Source: Clusia tigrina (taxonomy: Eukaryota > Arthropoda > Insecta > Diptera > Clusiidae). Taken from it: a stretch of 64,000 nucleotides of DNA. How positions within the stretch are numbered: the first letter of the stretch is position 1; each line of letters begins with the position of its first letter. The notes beneath the pieces were generated by a model. That model saw nothing but the letters and a program-made list of their open reading frames with translations, did no database searches and was not told the DNA's origin. The position numbers and the translations under genes are program-made. Shown one piece after another: positions 24,090 through 36,931 of this stretch. Where the stretch lies: contig OV050031.1 of assembly GCA_920105625.2 (NCBI GenBank), positions 81,229,995 through 81,293,994 on the forward strand, in the 5' to 3' direction.

Positions 24090-27000
24090 AGGCATAGAGA
24101 AGCCAGCAAACCCCCAATCGACAGCGGCAGCGACTGAGATGTCTACAGAGACGCCGATTGAGACGCCGACTGAGGTAGATAGGGGTAGAGAAGGCAGCAG
24201 ACTCTCCCAATCGACAGCGCCAGCGACTGAGACGCCTACAGAGACGCTGACAGAGGCTGCGACGCCGACTGAGGCAGATAGGTGTAGATATAGGCACAGA
24301 GAAGGCAGCAGACCGCCCAATCGACAGCGGCAGCGACTGACACGCCTACAGAGACACTGACAGAGGCTGCGACACCGACTGAGACGCCGACTGAGGCAGA
24401 TAGGGGTAGATATAGGCATAGAGAAGGCAGCAGACACCCCAATCGACAGCGCCAGCGACTGAGACGCCTACAGAGACGCTGACAGAGGCTGCGACGCCGA
24501 CTGAGGTAGATAGGGGTAGATATAGGCATAGAGAAGTCAGCACACACCCCAATCGACAGCGGCAGCGACTGAGACGCCCACAGAGACGCTGACAGAGGCT
24601 GCGACGCCGACTGAGACGCCGACTGAGGCAGATAGGGGTAGATATAGGCATAGAGAAGACAGCACACCCCCCAATCGACAGCGGCAGCGACTGAGACGCC
24701 TACAGAAACACTGACAGAGGCTGCGACGCCGACTGAGACGCCGACTGAGGCAGATAGGGGTATATATAGGTAAAGAGAAATCAGCAGACCCCCCCCAATC
24801 GGCAGCGGCAGCGATTGAGACGCCCACAGAGACGCTAACAGAGGCTGCGACGCCGACTGATTCAGATAGGGGTAGATATAGGCATAGAGAAGGCAGCAGA
24901 CCCCCCAATCGACTGCAGCAATGACTGAGACGTCTACAGAAACGCTTACAGAGGCTGCGACGTCGACTGAGGCAGATAGGGGTATATATAGGCATAGAGA
25001 AGGCAGCAGACCAACCCCATTCTACAGCCGCAGCGACTGAGACGCCTACAGAGACGCTGACAGAGGTTGAGGCGCCGACTGAGGCAGATAGGTGTAGATA
25101 TAGGCACAGAGAAGGCAGCAGACCGCCCAATCGACAGCGGCAGCGACTGACACGCCTACAGAGACACTGACAGAAGCTGCGACGCTGACTGAGACGCCGA
25201 CTGAGGCAGAAAGGGGTAGATAAGAGCATAGAGAAGGCAGCAGACCCCCAATCGACAGCGGGAACGACTGAGACGCCTACGAGACGCTGTCAGAGGTTGC
25301 GACGCCGACTGAGACGCCGACTGAGGCAGATAGGGGTAGATATAGGCATAGAGAATTCAGCAGACCTCCCAATCGACAGCGCCAGCGACTGAGACACCCA
25401 CACAGATGCTGACAGAGGCTGCAACGCCGACTGAGGCAGATAGGGGTAGATATAGGCATAGAGAAGGCAGCAGACCCCCCAATCGACTGCAGCAGCGACT
25501 GAGAAGCCTACAGAAACACTGACAGGGGCTGCGACGCCGACTGATGCAGATAGGGGTAGGTATAGGCACAGAGAAGGCAGCAGACCCCCCAATCGACAGC
25601 GGCAACTACTGAGACGCAGACTGAGGCAGATAGAGGTAGATATAGGCATAGAGAAGGCAGCAGACCCCCCAATCGACTGCGGCAGCGACTGAGACACCTA
25701 CAGAGATGCTGAGAGAGGCTGCGGGCCGACTGAGGCAGATAGGGGTAGATATAGGCATAGAGAATGCAGCAGACCTCCCTATCGACTGCGGCAGCGACCG
25801 AGACGCCTACTGACTTTCTGACAGAGGCTACAGCGCTTACTGAGGCAGATAGGGGTAGATATAGGCATAGAGAAGGCAGCAGACCCCCCAATCAACAGCG
25901 GCAGCAACTGAAACACACACAGAGACGCTAACAGAGGCTGCGACGCCGACTGAGACGCCCACTGAGGCAGATAGGGGTAGATATAGGCATAGAGAAGGCA
26001 GCAGACCTCCCAATCGACTGCAGCAGCGACTGGGACATCTACAGAAACGCTGACAGGGGCTGCGACGCCAACTGAGGCAGATAGGGGTAGACATAGACAT
26101 AGAGACGTCAGCAGACCCCCCAATCGACAGCGGCATCGACTGAGACGCGTACAGAAACGCTGACAGGGGCTGCGACGTCGACTGAGGCAGATAGGGGTAG
26201 ATATAGCCATAGAGAAGGCAGCAGACCAACCCCAATCTACAGCCGCAGCGACTGAGACGCCTACAGAGACGCTGACAGAAGTTGAGACGCCGAGTGAGGC
26301 AGATAGGGGTAGATATAGGCACAGAGAAGGCAGCAGACTGCCCAATCGACAGCGGCAACGACTAAGACGCCCACAGAGACGCTGACATTGGCTGCGACGC
26401 CGCCTGAGACGCCCACTGAGGCAGTCAGGGGTAGATACTGGCACAGAGAAGGCAGCAGAGCCACCAATCGACAGCGGCAGTGCTTGAGACGCCTCTAGAT
26501 ACGCTGACAGATGCGGCGACGCAGACTGAGACGCCGACTGAGGCAGATAGGGGTATATATAGGTATACAGAAGGCAGAACACCCCCCAAACGACAGCGGC
26601 AACGACTGACAAGCCTACAGAGATTCTGACAGAGGCTGGGGCGCCGACTGAGACGCCAACTGAGGCAGTTAGGGGTAGATATACACATAGAGAATGCAGC
26701 AGACCCCCCAATCGACAGCATCAGCGGGTGAGACGTCTACAGAAACGCTGACAGAGGCTGCGACGCCGCGTGAGGCAGATAGGGGTAGATATATGCATAG
26801 AGAAGTTAGCAGACCCCCCCAATAGACAGCGGCAGCAATTGAGACGCCTACAGAAACGCTGACAGAAGCTGCGATGCCGACCTAAGGCGGATAGGGGTAG
26901 ATATAGGCATAGAGAAGGCAGCAGAGCCCTCAATCTACAGCGGCAACGACAGAGACGCCTACAGAAACTCTGACAGAGGCTGCGACTCCGACTGAGGCAG

Positions 27001-28400
27001 ATAAGGGTATATATAGGCATAGAGAAGGCAGCAGACCCCCCAATCGACACCGGCAGCGACTGAGACGCCTACAGAGACACTGACAGAGGCTGCGACGCCG
27101 ACTGATGCAGATAGGAGTATATATACAAGCATAGAGAAGGCAGCACACCCCCAATCGACAGCGGCAGCGACTGAGACGCCTACAGAGACGCTGAAAGAGG
27201 CTGCGACGCCGACTGAGGCAGATAGGGGTCGATATAGGCATACAGAATGCAGCAGACCCCTAATCGACAGCGGCAGCGACTAAGACGCCTACAGAGACAC
27301 GGACAGAGGCTGCGACGCCGACTGGGACGCCGACTGATACGCCGACTGAGACGCCGACTGATGCAGATAGGGGTATATATAGGCATAGAGAAGCCAGCAG
27401 ACCCCCAATCGACAGCGGCAGCGACTGAGATGTCTACAGAGACGCCGATTGAGACGCCGACTGAGGTAGATAGGGGTAGAGAAGGCAGCAGACTCTCCCA
27501 ATCGACAGCGGCAGTGACTGAGACGCAGACTGAGGCAGATAGGCGTAGATGTAGGCATAGAGAAGGCAGCTGACCTCCCAATCGACTGCAGCAGCGACTG
27601 AGACGTCACAGAAACGCTGACAGGGGCTGCGACAATCGACAGCGGCAGCGACTGAGACGCAGACTGAGGCAGATAGGCGTAGATATAGGCATAGAAAAGG
27701 CAGCAGACCCCCCTATCGACTGCGGCAGCGACTGAGACGTCACAGAAACGCTGACAGGGGCTGCGACGCCAACTGAGGCAGATAGGGGTAGACATAGGCA
27801 TAGAGAAGTCAGCAGACCCCCAATCGACAGCGACATCGACTGACACGCCTACAGAAACGCTGACAGAGGCTGCGATGCCCACTGAGGCGGATAGGGGTAG
27901 ATATAGGCATACAGAAGGCAGCTGACACCCCCAATCGACAGCGGCAGCGACTGAGACGCCCACAGAGACACTGACAGAGGCTGCGACACCGACTGAGACG
28001 CCGACTGAGGCCGATAGGGGTAGATATAGGCATAGAGAAGCCAGCACACCCCCCAATCGACAGCGGCAGCGACTGAGACGCCTACAGAAACGCTGACAGA
28101 GGCTGCGACGCCGACTGAGACGCCGACTGAGGCAGATAGGGGTATATATAGGTATAGAGAAGGCAGCAGACCCCCCCCCAATCGGCAGCGGCAGCGATTG
28201 AGACGCCCACAGAGACGCTAACAGAGGCTGCGACGCTGACTGAGACGCCGACTGATTCAGATAGGGGTAGATATAGGCATAGAGAAGGCAGCAGACCCCC
28301 CAATCGACTGCAGCAGTGACTGAGACGTCTACATTAACGCTGACAGGGGCTGCGACGTCGACTGAGGCAGATAGGGGTACATATTGGCATAGAGAAGGCA
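24090..28400 (+). repeat. 4.2-kb block, second copy
   Basis: Partner of 16850-21100. It retains the complete monomer missing near 18725 in the other copy but lacks two monomers (231 bp) near 27915, where sequence equivalent to 20374 is joined to sequence equivalent to about 20605. Its right end carries the acattaac variant at 28331 and runs into the 3464-bp duplication. Confidence 0.85.
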
Positions 28401-29880
28401 GCAGACCAACCCCATTCTACAGCCGCAGCGACTGAGACGCCTACAGAGACGCTGACAGAGCTTGAGGCGCCGACTGAGGCAGATAGGTGTAGATATAGGC
28501 ACAGAGAAGGCAGCAGACCGCCCAATCGACAGCGGCAGCGACTGACACGCCTACAGAGACACTGACAGAAGCTGCGACGCTGACTGAGACGCCGACTGAG
28601 GCAGAAAGGGGTAGATAAGGGCATAGAGAAGGCAGCAGACCCCCCAATCGACAGCGGGAACGACTGAGACGTCTGCAGAGACGCTGTCAGAGGTTGCGAC
28701 GCCGACTGAGACGCCGACTGAGGCAGATAGGGGTAGATATAAGCATAGAGAAGGCAGCAGACCTCCCAATCGACAGCGCCAGCGACTGAGAGGCCCACAC
28801 ATATGCTGACAGAGGCTGCAACGCCGACTGAGGCAGATAGGGGTAGATATAGGCATAGAGAAGGCAGCAGACCCCCCAATCGACTGCAGCAGCGACTGAG
28901 ACGTCTACAGAAATGCTTACAGGGGCTGCGACGTCGACTGAGGCAGATAGGGGTAGATATAGGCATAGATAAGGAAGCAGACCTCCCCAATCGACAGCGG
29001 CAGCGACAGAGACGTCTACAGAGACGCCGATTGAGACGCCGACTGAAGTAGATAGGGGTAGATAAAGGCATAAAAAAGGCAGCAGACCCCCCAATCGACA
29101 GCGGCAGCGACTGAGACGTCTACAGAAACGCTGACAGAGGCTGCAACGCTGGCTGAGGCAGATAGTGGTAGATATAGGCATAGAGAAGGCAGCAGACCCC
29201 CCAATCGACAGCGGCAGCGATTGAGATACCTACAGATACGCTGACAGATGCTGCGACGCCGAGTGAGACGGCGACTCAGGCCGATAGGGGTAGATATAGG
29301 AATAGAGAAGGCAGCAGACCCCCAATCGACAGCGGCAACGACTGAGAAGCCTACAGAAACACTGACAGGGGCTGCGACGCCGACTGATGCAGATAGGGGT
29401 AGGTATAGGCACAGAGAAGGTAGCAGACCCCCCAATCGACAACGGCAACTACTGAGACGCAGACTGAGGCAGATAGAGGTAGATATAGGCATAGAGAAGG
29501 CAGCAGACCCCCCAATTGACTGCGGCAGCGACTGAGACACCTACAGAGATGCTGACAGAGGCTGCAGCGCTTACTGAGGCAGATAGGGGTAGATATAGGC
29601 ATTGAGAAGGCAGCAGACACCCCAATCAACAGCGGCAGCAACTGAAACACACACAGAGGCGCTAACAGAGGCTGCGACGCCGACTGAGACGCCGACTGAG
29701 GCAGATAGGGGTAGATATAGGCATAGAGAAGGCTGCAGACCTCCCAATCGACTGCAGCAGCGACTGGGACATCTACAGAAACGCTGACAGGGGCTGCGAC
29801 GCCAACTGAGGCAGATAGGGGTAGACATAGGCATAGAGAAGTCAGCAGACCCCCCAATCGACAGCGGCATCGACTGAGAC
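28297..29880 (+). repeat. 3464-bp-offset duplication, first copy
   Basis: About 1.58 kb that matches 31761-33344 at a constant offset of 3464 bp, checked at acattaac (28331 and 31795) and at many points up to 29870. It starts with the six-monomer cassette and includes the A-run monomer near 29061. The constant offset means no net length change since duplication, so this pair is probably young. Confidence 0.88.
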
Positions 29881-29954
29881 GCCTACAGAAATGCTGACAG
29901 AGGCTGCGATGCCCACTGAGGCGGATAGGGGTAGATATAGGCATACAGAAGGCA

Positions 29955-30655
29955 GCAGACCCCCCCAATCGAAAGCGGCAGCGATTGAGACGCCCACAGA
30001 GACGCTGACAGAGGCTGCGACGCCGACTGAGATGCCGATTGATGCAGATAGGGGTAGATATAGGCATAGAGAAGGCAGCAGACCTCCCAATCGACTGCAG
30101 CAGCGACTGAGACGTCTACAGAAACGCTGACAAGGGCTGCGACGTCGACTGAAGCAGATAGGGGTACATATAGGCATAGAGAAGGCAGCAGAGCAACCCC
30201 ATTCTACAGCCGCAGCGACTGAGACGCCTACAGAGGCGCTGACAGAGGTTGAGACGCCGAGTGAGGCAGATAGGGGTAGATATAGGCATAGAGAAGGCAG
30301 CAGACCCCCCAATCGACAGCGCTAGCGACTGAGACGCCCACACAGACGCTGACAGCGGCTGCAACGCCGACTTAGGCAGATAGGGTTAGATATTGGCATA
30401 GACAAGGCAGCAGAACCCCCAATCGACAGCGGCAGCGACTGAGACACCTACAGAGACGCTGACAGAGGCTGCGATGCCCACTGAGGCGGATAGGGGTAGA
30501 TATAGGCATACAGAAGGCAGCAGACCCCTCAATCGACAGCGGCAACGATTGAGACGCCCACAGAGACGCTAACAGAGGCTGCGACGCCGACTGAGACGCC
30601 GACTGATTCAGATAGGGGTAGATATAGGCATAGAGAAGGCAGCATACCCCCCAAT
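29955..30655 (+). repeat. 3965-bp-offset duplication, first copy
   Basis: Matches 33920-34620 at offset 3965 (gaaagcgg at 29971 and 33936), including the odd monomer with gttagatattggcatagaca near 30385 and 34350. Further right, 31040-31690 corresponds to about 34770-35420 at offset 3734. The second copy has therefore lost 231 bp, two monomers, between these points. Confidence 0.82.
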
Positions 30656-31760
30656 CGACTGCAGCAGGGACTGAGACGTCTACAGAAACGCTGACAGGGG
30701 CTGCGACGTCGATTGAGGCAGATAGGGGTAGATATAGGCATAGAGAAGGCAGCAGACCCCCCCAATCGACAGCGGCAGCGACTGAGACGCCCACAGATAC
30801 ACTGACAGAGGCTGCGACACCGACTGAGACGCAGACCGAGGCAGATAGGGGTAGATATAAGCATAGAGAAGGCAGCAGACCTCCCAATTGACAGCGCCAG
30901 CGACTGAGACGCCCACACAGATGCTGACAGAGGCTGCAACGCCGACTGAGGCAGATAGGGGTAGATATAGGCATAGAGAAGGCAGCAGACCCCCCAATCG
31001 ACTGCAGCAGCGACTGAGACGCCTACAGAGACGCTGACAGAGGTTGAGACGCCGACTGAGGCAGATAGGGGTAGATATAGGCACAGAGAAGGCAGCAGAT
31101 CGCCCAATCGACAGCGGCAGCGACTGACACGCCTACAGAGACGCTGACAGAAACTGCGACGCTTATTGAGACGCCGACTGAGGCAGATAGGGGTAGATAT
31201 AGGCATAGAGAAGGAAGCAGACCTCCCCAATCGACTGCGGCAGCGACAGAGACGTCTACAGAGACGCCGATTGAGACGCCGACTGAAGTAGATAGGGGTA
31301 GATAAAGGCATAAAAAAGGCAGCAGACCCCCAATCGACAGCGGCAGCTACTGAGACGCCTACAGAAACGCTGACAGAGGCTGCAACGCTGACTGAGGCAG
31401 ATAGGGGTAGATATAGGCATAGAGAAGGCAGCAGACCCCCCAATCGACAGCGGCAGCGATTGAGATACCTACAGATACGCTGACAGATGCTGCGACGCCG
31501 AGTGAGACGGCGACTCAGGCCGATAGGGGTAGATATAGGAATAGAGAAGGCAGCAGACCCCCCAATCGACAGCGGCAACGACTGAGACGCAGACTGAGGC
31601 AGATAGAGGTAGATATAGGCATAGAGAAGGCAGCAGACCCCCCAATAGACTGCGGCAGCGACTGAGACACACACAGAGACGCTAACAGAGGCTGCGACGC
31701 CGACTGAGACGCCGACTGAGGCAGATAGGGGTAGATATAGGCATAGAGAAGGCAGCAGAC

Positions 31761-33344
31761 CCCCCAATCGACTGCAGCAGTGACTGAGACGTCTACATTA
31801 ACGCTGACAGGGGCTGCGACGTCGACTGATGCAGATAGGGGTACATATTGGCATAGAGAAGGCAGCAGACCAACCCCATTCTACAGCCGCAGCGACTGAG
31901 ACGCCTACAGAGACGCTGACAGAGCTTGAGGCGCCGACTGAGGCAGATAGGTGTAGATATAGGCACAGAGAAGGCAGCAGACCGCCCAATCGACAGCGGC
32001 AGCGACTGACACGCCTACAGAGACACTGACAGAAGCTGCGACGCTGACTGAAACGCCGACTGAGGCAGAAAGGGGTAGATAAGGGCATAGAGAAGGCAGC
32101 AGACCCCCCAATCGACAGCGGGAACGACTGAGACGTCTACAGAGACGCTGTCAGAGGTTGCGACGCCGACTGAGACGCCGACTGAGGCAGATAGGGGTAG
32201 ATATAAGCATAGAGAAGGCAGCAGACCTCCCAATCGACAGCGCCAGCGACTGAGAGGCCCACACATATGCTGACAGAGGCTGCAACGCCGACTGAGGCAG
32301 ATAGGGGTAGATATAGGCATAGAGAAGGCAGCAGACCCCCCAATCGACTGCAGCAGCGACTGAGACGTCTACAGAAATGCTTACAGGGGCTGCGACGTCG
32401 ACTGAGGCAGATAGGGGTAGATATAGGCATAGATAAGGAAGCAGACCTCCACAATCAACAGCGGCAGCGACAGAGACGTCTACAGAGACGCCGATTGAGA
32501 CGCCGACTGAAGTAGATAGGGGTAGATAAAGGCATAAAAAAGGCAGCAGACCCCCCAATCGACAGCGGCAGCGACTGAGACGTCTACAGAAACGCTGACA
32601 GAGGCTGCAACGCTGACTGAGGCAGATAGGGGTAGATATAGGCATAGAGAAGGCAGCAGACCCCTCAATCGACAGCGGCAGCGATTGAGATACCTACAGA
32701 TACGCTGACAGATGCTGCGACGCCGAGTGAGACGGCGACTCAGGCCGATAGGGGTAGATATAGGAATAGAGAAGGCAGCAGACCCCCAATCGACAGCGGC
32801 AGCGACTGAGAAGCCTACAGAAACACTGACAGGGGCTGCGACGCCGACTGATGCAGATAGGGGTAGGTATAGGCACAGAGAAGGTAGCAGACCCCCCAAT
32901 CGACAACGGCAACTACTGAGACGCAGACTGAGGCAGATAGAGGTAGATATAGGCATAGAGAAGGCAGCAGACCCCCCAATTGACTGCGGCAGCGACTGAG
33001 ACACCTACAGAGATGCTGACAGAGGCTGCAGCGCTTACTGAGGCAGATAGGGGTAGATATAGGCATTGAGAAGGCAGCAGACCCCCCAATCAACAGCGGC
33101 AGCAACTGAAACACACACAGAGGCGCTAACAGAGGCTGCGACGCCGACTGAGACGCCGACTGAGGCAGATAGGGGTAGATATAGGCATAGAGAAGGCTGC
33201 AGACCTCCCAATCGACTGCAGCAGCGACTGGGACATCTACAGAAACGCTGACAGGGGCTGCGACGCCAACTGAGGCAGATAGGGGTAGACATAGGCATAG
33301 AGAAGTCAGCAGACCCCCCAATCGACAGCGGCATCGACTGAGAC
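31761..33344 (+). repeat. 3464-bp-offset duplication, second copy
   Basis: Partner of 28297-29880. Differences are single bases, such as gactgatgcag here near 31826 against gactgaggcag near 28362, and acaatcaacagcgg against ccaatcgacagcgg near 32452. Confidence 0.88.
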
Positions 33345-33919
33345 GCCTACAGAAATGCTGACAGAGGCTGCGATGCCCACTGAGGCGGATAGGGGTAGAT
33401 ATAGGCATACAGAAGGCAGCAGACCCCTCAATCGACAGCGGCAATGACAGAGACGCCTACAGAGACTTTGACAGAGGCTGCGACGCCGACTGGAACGACG
33501 ATTGACACGCCAACTGAGGCAGATAGGGGTATATATAGGCATAGAGAAGGCAGCAGACCCCCCCAATCGAAAGCGGCAGCGATTGAGACGCCCACAGAGA
33601 CGCTGACAGAGGCTGCGACGCCGACTGAGATGCCGACTGAGGCAGAAAGGGGTAGATAAAGGCATAAAGAAGGCAGCAGACCCCCCAATCGACAGCGGCA
33701 ACGACTTAGACGCCTACAGAAATGCTGACAGAGGCTGCGATGCCGACTGAGGCCGATAGGGGTAGATATTGGAATAGAGAAGGCAGTAGAACCCTCAATC
33801 GACAGCGGCAACTACACAGACGCCTACAGAGACTTTGACAGAGGCTGCGAAGCCGACTGAAACGACGATTGACACGCCAACTGAGGCTGATAGGGGTATA
33901 TATAGGCATAGAGAAGGCA

Positions 33920-34620
33920 GCAGACCCCCCCAATCGAAAGCGGCAGCGATTGAGACGCCCACAGAGACGCTGACAGAGGCTGCGACGCCGACTGAGATGC
34001 CGATTGATGCAGATAGGGGTAGATATAGGCATAGAGAAGGCAGCAGACCTCCCAATCGACTGCAGCAGCGACTGAGACGTCTACAGAAACGCTGACAAGG
34101 GCTGCGACGTCGACTGAAGCAGATAGGGGTACATATAGGCATAGAGAAGGCAGCAGAGCAACCCCATTCTACAGCCGCAGCGACTGAGACGCCTACAGAG
34201 GCGCTGACAGAGGTTGAGACGCCGAGTGAGGCAGATAGGGGTAGATATAGGCATAGAGAAGGCAGCAGACCCCCCAATCGACAGCGCTAGCGACTGAGAC
34301 GCCCACACAGACGCTGACAGCGGCTGCAACGCCGACTTAGGCAGATAGGGTTAGATATTGGCATAGACAAGGCAGCAGAACCCCCAATCGACAGCGGCAG
34401 CGACTGAGACACCTACAGAGACGCTGACAGAGGCTGCGATGCCCACTGAGGCGGATAGTGGTAGATATAGGCATACAGAAGGCAGCAGACCCCTCAATCG
34501 ACAGCGGCAACGATTGAGACGCCCACAGAGACGCTAACAGAGGCTGCGACGCCGACTGAGACGCCGACTGATTCAGATAGGGGTAGATATAGGCATAGAG
34601 AAGGCAGCAGACCCCCCAAT
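33920..34620 (+). repeat. 3965-bp-offset duplication, second copy
   Basis: Partner of 29955-30655. It is followed by a different ctgcag subtype (aaatgcttacagg), marking the point where the two copies part company before alignment resumes at offset 3734. Confidence 0.82.
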
Positions 34621-35589
34621 CGACTGCAGCAGCGACTGAGACGTCTACAGAAATGCTTACAGGGGCTGCGACGTCGACTGAGGCAGATAGGGGTAGATAT
34701 AGGCATAGAGAAGGCAGCAGACCAACCCCATTCTACAGCCTCAGCGATTGAGACGCCTACAGAGACGCTGACAGAGGTTGAGACGCCGACTGAGGCAGAT
34801 AGGGGTAGATATAGGCACAGAGAAGGCAGCAGATCGCCCAATCGACAGCGGCAGCGACTGACACGCCTACAGAGACGCTGACAGAAACTGCGACGCTTAC
34901 TGAGACGCCGACTGAGGCAGATAGGGGTAGATATAGGCATAGAGAAGGAAGCAGACCTCCCCAATCGACTGCGGCAGCGACAGAGACGTCTACAGAGACG
35001 CCGATTGAGACGCCGACTGAATTAGATAGGGGTAGATAAAGGCATAAAAAGGCAGCAGACCCCCAATCGACAGCGGCAGCTACTGAGACGCCTACAGAAA
35101 CGCTGACAGAGGCTGCAACGCTGACTGAGGCAGATAGGGGTAGATATAGGCATAGAGAAGGCAGCAGACCCCCCAATCGACAGCGGCAGCGATTGAGATA
35201 CCTACAGATACGCTGACAGATGCTGCGACGCCAAGTGAGACGGCGACTCAGGCCGATAGGGGTAGATATAGGAATAGAGAAGGCAGTAGACCCCCCAATC
35301 GACAGCGGCAACGACTGAGAAGCCTACAGAAACACTGACAGGGGCTGCGACGCCGACTGATGCAGATAGGGGTAGGTATAGGCACAGAGAAGCAGCAGAC
35401 CCCCCAATCGACAACGGCAACTACTGAGACGCAGACTGAGGCAGATAGAGGTAGATATAGGCATAGAGAAGGCAGCAGACCCCCCAATAGACTGCGGCAG
35501 CGACTGAGACACACACAGAGACGCTAACAGAGGCTGCGACGCCGAGTGAGACGCCGACTGAGGCAGATAGGGGTAGATATAGGCATAGG

Positions 35590-36260
35590 GAAGGCAGCAA
35601 ACCTCCCAATCGACTGCAGCAGCGACTGGGACATCTACAGAAACGCTGACAGGGGCTGCGACGCCAACTGAGGCAGATAGGGGTAGACATAGGCATAGAG
35701 AAATCAGCAGACCAACCCCATTCTACAGCCTCAGCGACTGAGACGCCTACAGAGACGCTGACAGAGGTTGAGACGCCGACTGAGGCAGATAGGGGTAGAT
35801 ATAGGCACAGAGAAGGCAGCAGATCGCCCAATCGACAGCGGCAGCGACTGACACGCCTACAGAGACGCTGACAGAAACTGCGACGCTGACTGAGACGCCG
35901 ACTGAGGCAGATAGGGGTAGATATAGGCATAGAGAAGGAAGCAGACCTCCCCAATCGACAGCGGTAGCGACAGAGACGTCTACAGAGACGCCGATTGAGA
36001 CGCCGACTGAAGTAGATAAAGGCATAAAAAAGGCAGCAGACCCCCCAATCGACAGCGGCAGCGACTGAGACGCCTACAGAAACGCTGACAGAGGCTGCAA
36101 CGCTGACTGAGGCAGATAGGGGTAGATATAGGCATAGAGAAGGCAGCAGACCCCCCAATCAACAGCGGCAGCAACTGAAACACACACAGAGACGCTAACA
36201 GAGGCTGCGACGCCGAGTGAGACGCCGACTGAGGCAGATAGGGGTAGATATAGGCATAGA
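35590..36260 (+). repeat. 671-bp higher-order unit, copy 1
   Basis: A six-monomer unit repeated directly in tandem at 36261-36931 (offset 671). A private 10-bp deletion marks the family: gtagataggggtagataaagg is shortened to gtagataaagg, near 36014. Copy 2 has it near 36685 and a third, dispersed copy near 38909. Confidence 0.85.
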
Positions 36261-36931
36261 GAAGGCAGCAGACCTCCCAATCGACTGCAGCAGCGACTGG
36301 GACATCTACAGAAATGCTTACAGGGGCTGCGACGTCGACTGAGGCAGATAGGGGTAGATATAGGCATAGAGAAGGCAGCAGACCAACCCCATTCTACAGC
36401 CTCAGCGACTGAGACGCCTACAGAGACGCTGACAGAGGTTGAGACGCCGACTGAGGCAGATAGGGGTAGATATTGGCACAGAGAAGGCAGCAGATCGCCC
36501 AATCGACAGCGGCAGCGACTGACACGCCTACAGAGACGCTGACAGAAACTGCGACGCTGACTGAGACGCCGACTGAGGCAGATAGGGGTAGATATAGGCA
36601 TAGAGAAGGAAGCAGACCTCCCCAATCGACAGCGGCAGCGACAGAGACGTCTACAGAGACGCCGATTGAGACGCCGACTGAAGTAGATAAAGGCATAAAA
36701 AAGGCAGCAGACCCCCCAATCGACAGCGGCAGCGACTGAGACGCCTACAGAAACGCTGACAGAGGCTGCAACGCTGACTGAGGCAGATAGGGGTAGATAT
36801 AGGCATAGAGAAGGCAGCAGACCCCCCAATCAACAGCGGCAGCAACTGAAACACACACAGAGACGCTAACAGAGGCTGCGACGCCGACTGAGACGCCGAC
36901 TGAGGCAGATAGGGGTAGATATAGGCATAGA
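36261..36931 (+). repeat. 671-bp higher-order unit, copy 2
   Basis: Tandem copy of 35590-36260 with the same private 10-bp deletion (near 36685). Most of it appears again at about 38480-38960, offset 2224. Together these show a young HOR at a very early stage of spread. Confidence 0.85.

Larger units (their letters stand above)
1..28280 (+). repeat. Zone A: repeated 2-2.4 kb higher-order blocks
   Basis: Three private monomer types occur here and were not seen further right. One contains gagccaccaatcg (at 1211, 7654, 9514, 12574, 15964, 18918, 23170, 26458). One lacks 12 bp of the AT-rich segment (from 2211, 5180, 8654, 13587, 16930, 19922, 24170, 27461). One is a half-monomer fusion (2381, 13757, 20092, 27631). 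They recur in the same order, so the zone is built from copies of one higher-order block, spaced irregularly because blocks were cut and rejoined. The right boundary is approximate and is set by the last of these markers and the start of the 3464-bp duplication. Confidence 0.85.
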
